Assembly: GCA_012523655.1 (NCBI GenBank)
Contig: JAAYTV010000043.1
Span: 1 to 6,927 of the forward strand
DNA from: a bacterium
GTDB taxonomy: Bacteria > Zhuqueibacterota > Zhuqueibacteria > Residuimicrobiales > Residuimicrobiaceae
Length of the DNA: 6,927 nt
Direction of reading: 5' to 3'
Below are positions 5,625-6,927 of the stretch, piece after piece. Both the position numbers and the translations under genes were made by a program. Every line of letters begins with the position of its first letter. Positions within the stretch are counted from its first letter, which is position 1. The notes beneath the pieces were generated by a model. It did no database searches. It was not told the DNA's origin and saw only the letters and a list, made by a program, of their open reading frames with translations.

Positions 5625-6927
5625 ATGTCCGATTATGTCAAGGAGATCATGCACCGGGTTTCTACAAAAAATCCCGCTGAACCGGAGTTTCACCAAGCTG
5701 TCGCCGAAGTGGCCGAGTCCGTAAGTCTGGTCTATGACAAATATCCCGAGTATCGCAGCGCGCAAATTTTTGAACGCCTGATCGAACCGGAGCGAGTGAT
5801 CATGTTCCGTGTCCCTTGGATGGATGACCGTGGCGAGATTCAGATCAACCGGGGCTATCGCATTCAGATGAACAGTGCGATCGGCCCGTACAAAGGTGGT
5901 TTGCGTTTTCATCCTTCAGTGACGCTGGGCGTGTTGAAATTTCTGGCGTTTGAACAGGTTTTTAAGAACAGCCTTACCACCCTGCCCATGGGCGGCGCCA
6001 AAGGCGGTTCAGATTTTGATCCAAAGGGCAAGAGCGACAATGAGGTCATGCGGTTTTGCCAAAGTTTTATGAACGGATTGTTCCGCTACATCGGCCCGGA
6101 CACGGATGTGCCGGCCGGCGACATCGGCGTCGGCGGACGTGAGATCGGTTACCTGTTCGGTCAGTACAAAAAACTGGTCAACGAGTTCACCGGCGTGCTC
6201 ACCGGCAAAGGATTGAACTGGGGTGGTTCGCTGATCCGGCCTGAAGCCACAGGCTATGGCGCCACCTATTTCGCCGCCGAGATGCTGTCAACGCGGGGGG
6301 AGACGCTGGAGGGAAAAACCTGTCTGGTGTCCGGAAGCGGCAATGTGGCGCAATACACTGTGGAGAAGGTGAATCAACTGGGCGGCCGAGTGGTGACACT
6401 GTCCGATTCGAACGGATACATCTATGATGAAGCGGGGATCGACGCCAAGAAACTGGCCTGGGTGATGGAGTTGAAAAACGTACGTCGCGGCCGGATTCAG
6501 GAGTATGCGGACGCCTTCAAGAGCGCTGTTTACACTCCGCTGAACCCTACACTGGATTACAATCCGTTGTGGAATCACCAAGCGCAGTGCGCTTTTCCCA
6601 GCGCCACCCAAAATGAAATCAACGCCCGCGACGCACGCCATCTTTTGGCCAACGGCGTTTACTGCGTTTCTGAAGGCGCCAATATGCCGACGACGCCTGA
6701 GGGCGTCAAGGTTTTCATCGACGCCGGGATTTTATACGGCCCGGGCAAAGCGGCCAATGCCGGCGGCGTCGCCACCTCAGGTCTGGAGATGTCGCAGAAC
6801 AGCATGCGGCTGCCCTGGACGCGCGAAGAGGTGGATCAACGGCTATCCTTGATCATGAAAAGCATACATCGGACCTGCGTCGAAACCGCCCATCAATTCG
6901 GCACGCCGGGCAATTACGTCAACGGCG
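5625..6927 (+). CDS. gdhA: NADP-type glutamate dehydrogenase, class I hexameric, C-terminus cut by window edge
   Basis: Catalyses reversible reductive amination of 2-oxoglutarate with ammonium to glutamate in the cytoplasm, using NADPH in most relatives. The 434 visible codons start MSDYVKEIMHRV and follow the E. coli GdhA layout (447 aa) throughout. The substrate-binding and catalytic residues are present: Lys90 in GPYKGGLRFHP, Lys114, Lys126 in LPMGGAKGGSDFDPKG, and Asp166 in VPAGDIGVGGREIGY. The coenzyme fold carries GSGNVAQ (237-243) and a strand ending SDSNG (260-264), as in NADP-preferring relatives. SEGANMPTTPEG (349-360) and KAANAGGVATSGLEMSQ (375-391) are also typical. The visible part ends at NYVNG, so about 15-20 residues are missing. 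Start ATG 5625 has a strong GGAGGA (5611-5616) 8 nt upstream. It is divergent from the transporter operon and probably an independent nitrogen-assimilation gene. NADP preference is inferred from the family. Confidence 0.96.
   Translation, partial: MSDYVKEIMHRVSTKNPAEPEFHQAVAEVAESVSLVYDKYPEYRSAQIFERLIEPERVIMFRVPWMDDRGEIQINRGYRIQMNSAIGPYKGGLRFHPSVTLGVLKFLAFEQVFKNSLTTLPMGGAKGGSDFDPKGKSDNEVMRFCQSFMNGLFRYIGPDTDVPAGDIGVGGREIGYLFGQYKKLVNEFTGVLTGKGLNWGGSLIRPEATGYGATYFAAEMLSTRGETLEGKTCLVSGSGNVAQYTVEKVNQLGGRVVTLSDSNGYIYDEAGIDAKKLAWVMELKNVRRGRIQEYADAFKSAVYTPLNPTLDYNPLWNHQAQCAFPSATQNEINARDARHLLANGVYCVSEGANMPTTPEGVKVFIDAGILYGPGKAANAGGVATSGLEMSQNSMRLPWTREEVDQRLSLIMKSIHRTCVETAHQFGTPGNYVNG

Noticed and set aside
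1..6927. CRISPR array, tRNA, rRNA, transposase or insertion-sequence ends
   Set aside because: No regularly spaced repeats, cloverleaf-like sequence, transposase-like protein or terminal inverted repeats were seen in the window.

Overview
The window shows two divergent transcription units separated by an AT-rich intergenic region at 5187-5624. The minus strand (5186 down to 1) carries five tightly spaced genes that look like one operon. The plus strand (5625 to the right edge) carries a nearly complete glutamate dehydrogenase gene. The C-terminal OmpA-like peptidoglycan-binding domain in one protein, together with inner-membrane transport parts, points to a diderm (Gram-negative type) bacterium of moderate GC content. 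The sequence alone does not fix the phylum. An FCB-group or related uncultured lineage is only a guess.

The minus-strand operon, in order of transcription, is as follows. (1) A 255-aa soluble coiled-coil protein with a Lys-rich amphipathic N-terminus (4419-5186). (2) A 370-aa protein with an N-terminal transmembrane hairpin and a long coiled-coil region (3290-4402). (3) A 498-aa protein with a membrane anchor, a type II periplasmic binding protein domain (NMT1/SsuA-like) and an OmpA-like domain (1751-3247). (4) A 264-aa permease of the nitrate/sulfonate/taurine (NitT/TauT) class (779-1573). (5) The matching ABC ATPase, cut by the left edge after 256 visible codons (1-769). A good sigma70-like promoter (TTGCTA, 17 bp, TATACT) stands at the head. 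Every gene has a Shine-Dalgarno sequence and most gaps are 9 to 42 nt. The exception is a 177-nt gap before the permease, which holds a strong GC-rich hairpin.

The most interesting point is architectural. The binding protein of this importer-like ABC system is not a free periplasmic protein or a lipoprotein. It appears to be anchored in the inner membrane at its N-terminus and to bind peptidoglycan at its C-terminus. It is co-transcribed with two coiled-coil proteins of unknown function, one of them membrane-embedded. I infer an envelope-coupled transport or sensing module, possibly combining solute capture with wall or membrane-stress functions. The substrate cannot be read from the sequence.

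The plus-strand gene encodes a class I hexameric, probably NADP-linked glutamate dehydrogenase (gdhA) with its catalytic residues intact. It lacks only roughly the last 15-20 residues because the window ends. Its own candidate promoter and strong ribosome binding site suggest it is expressed separately from the operon.
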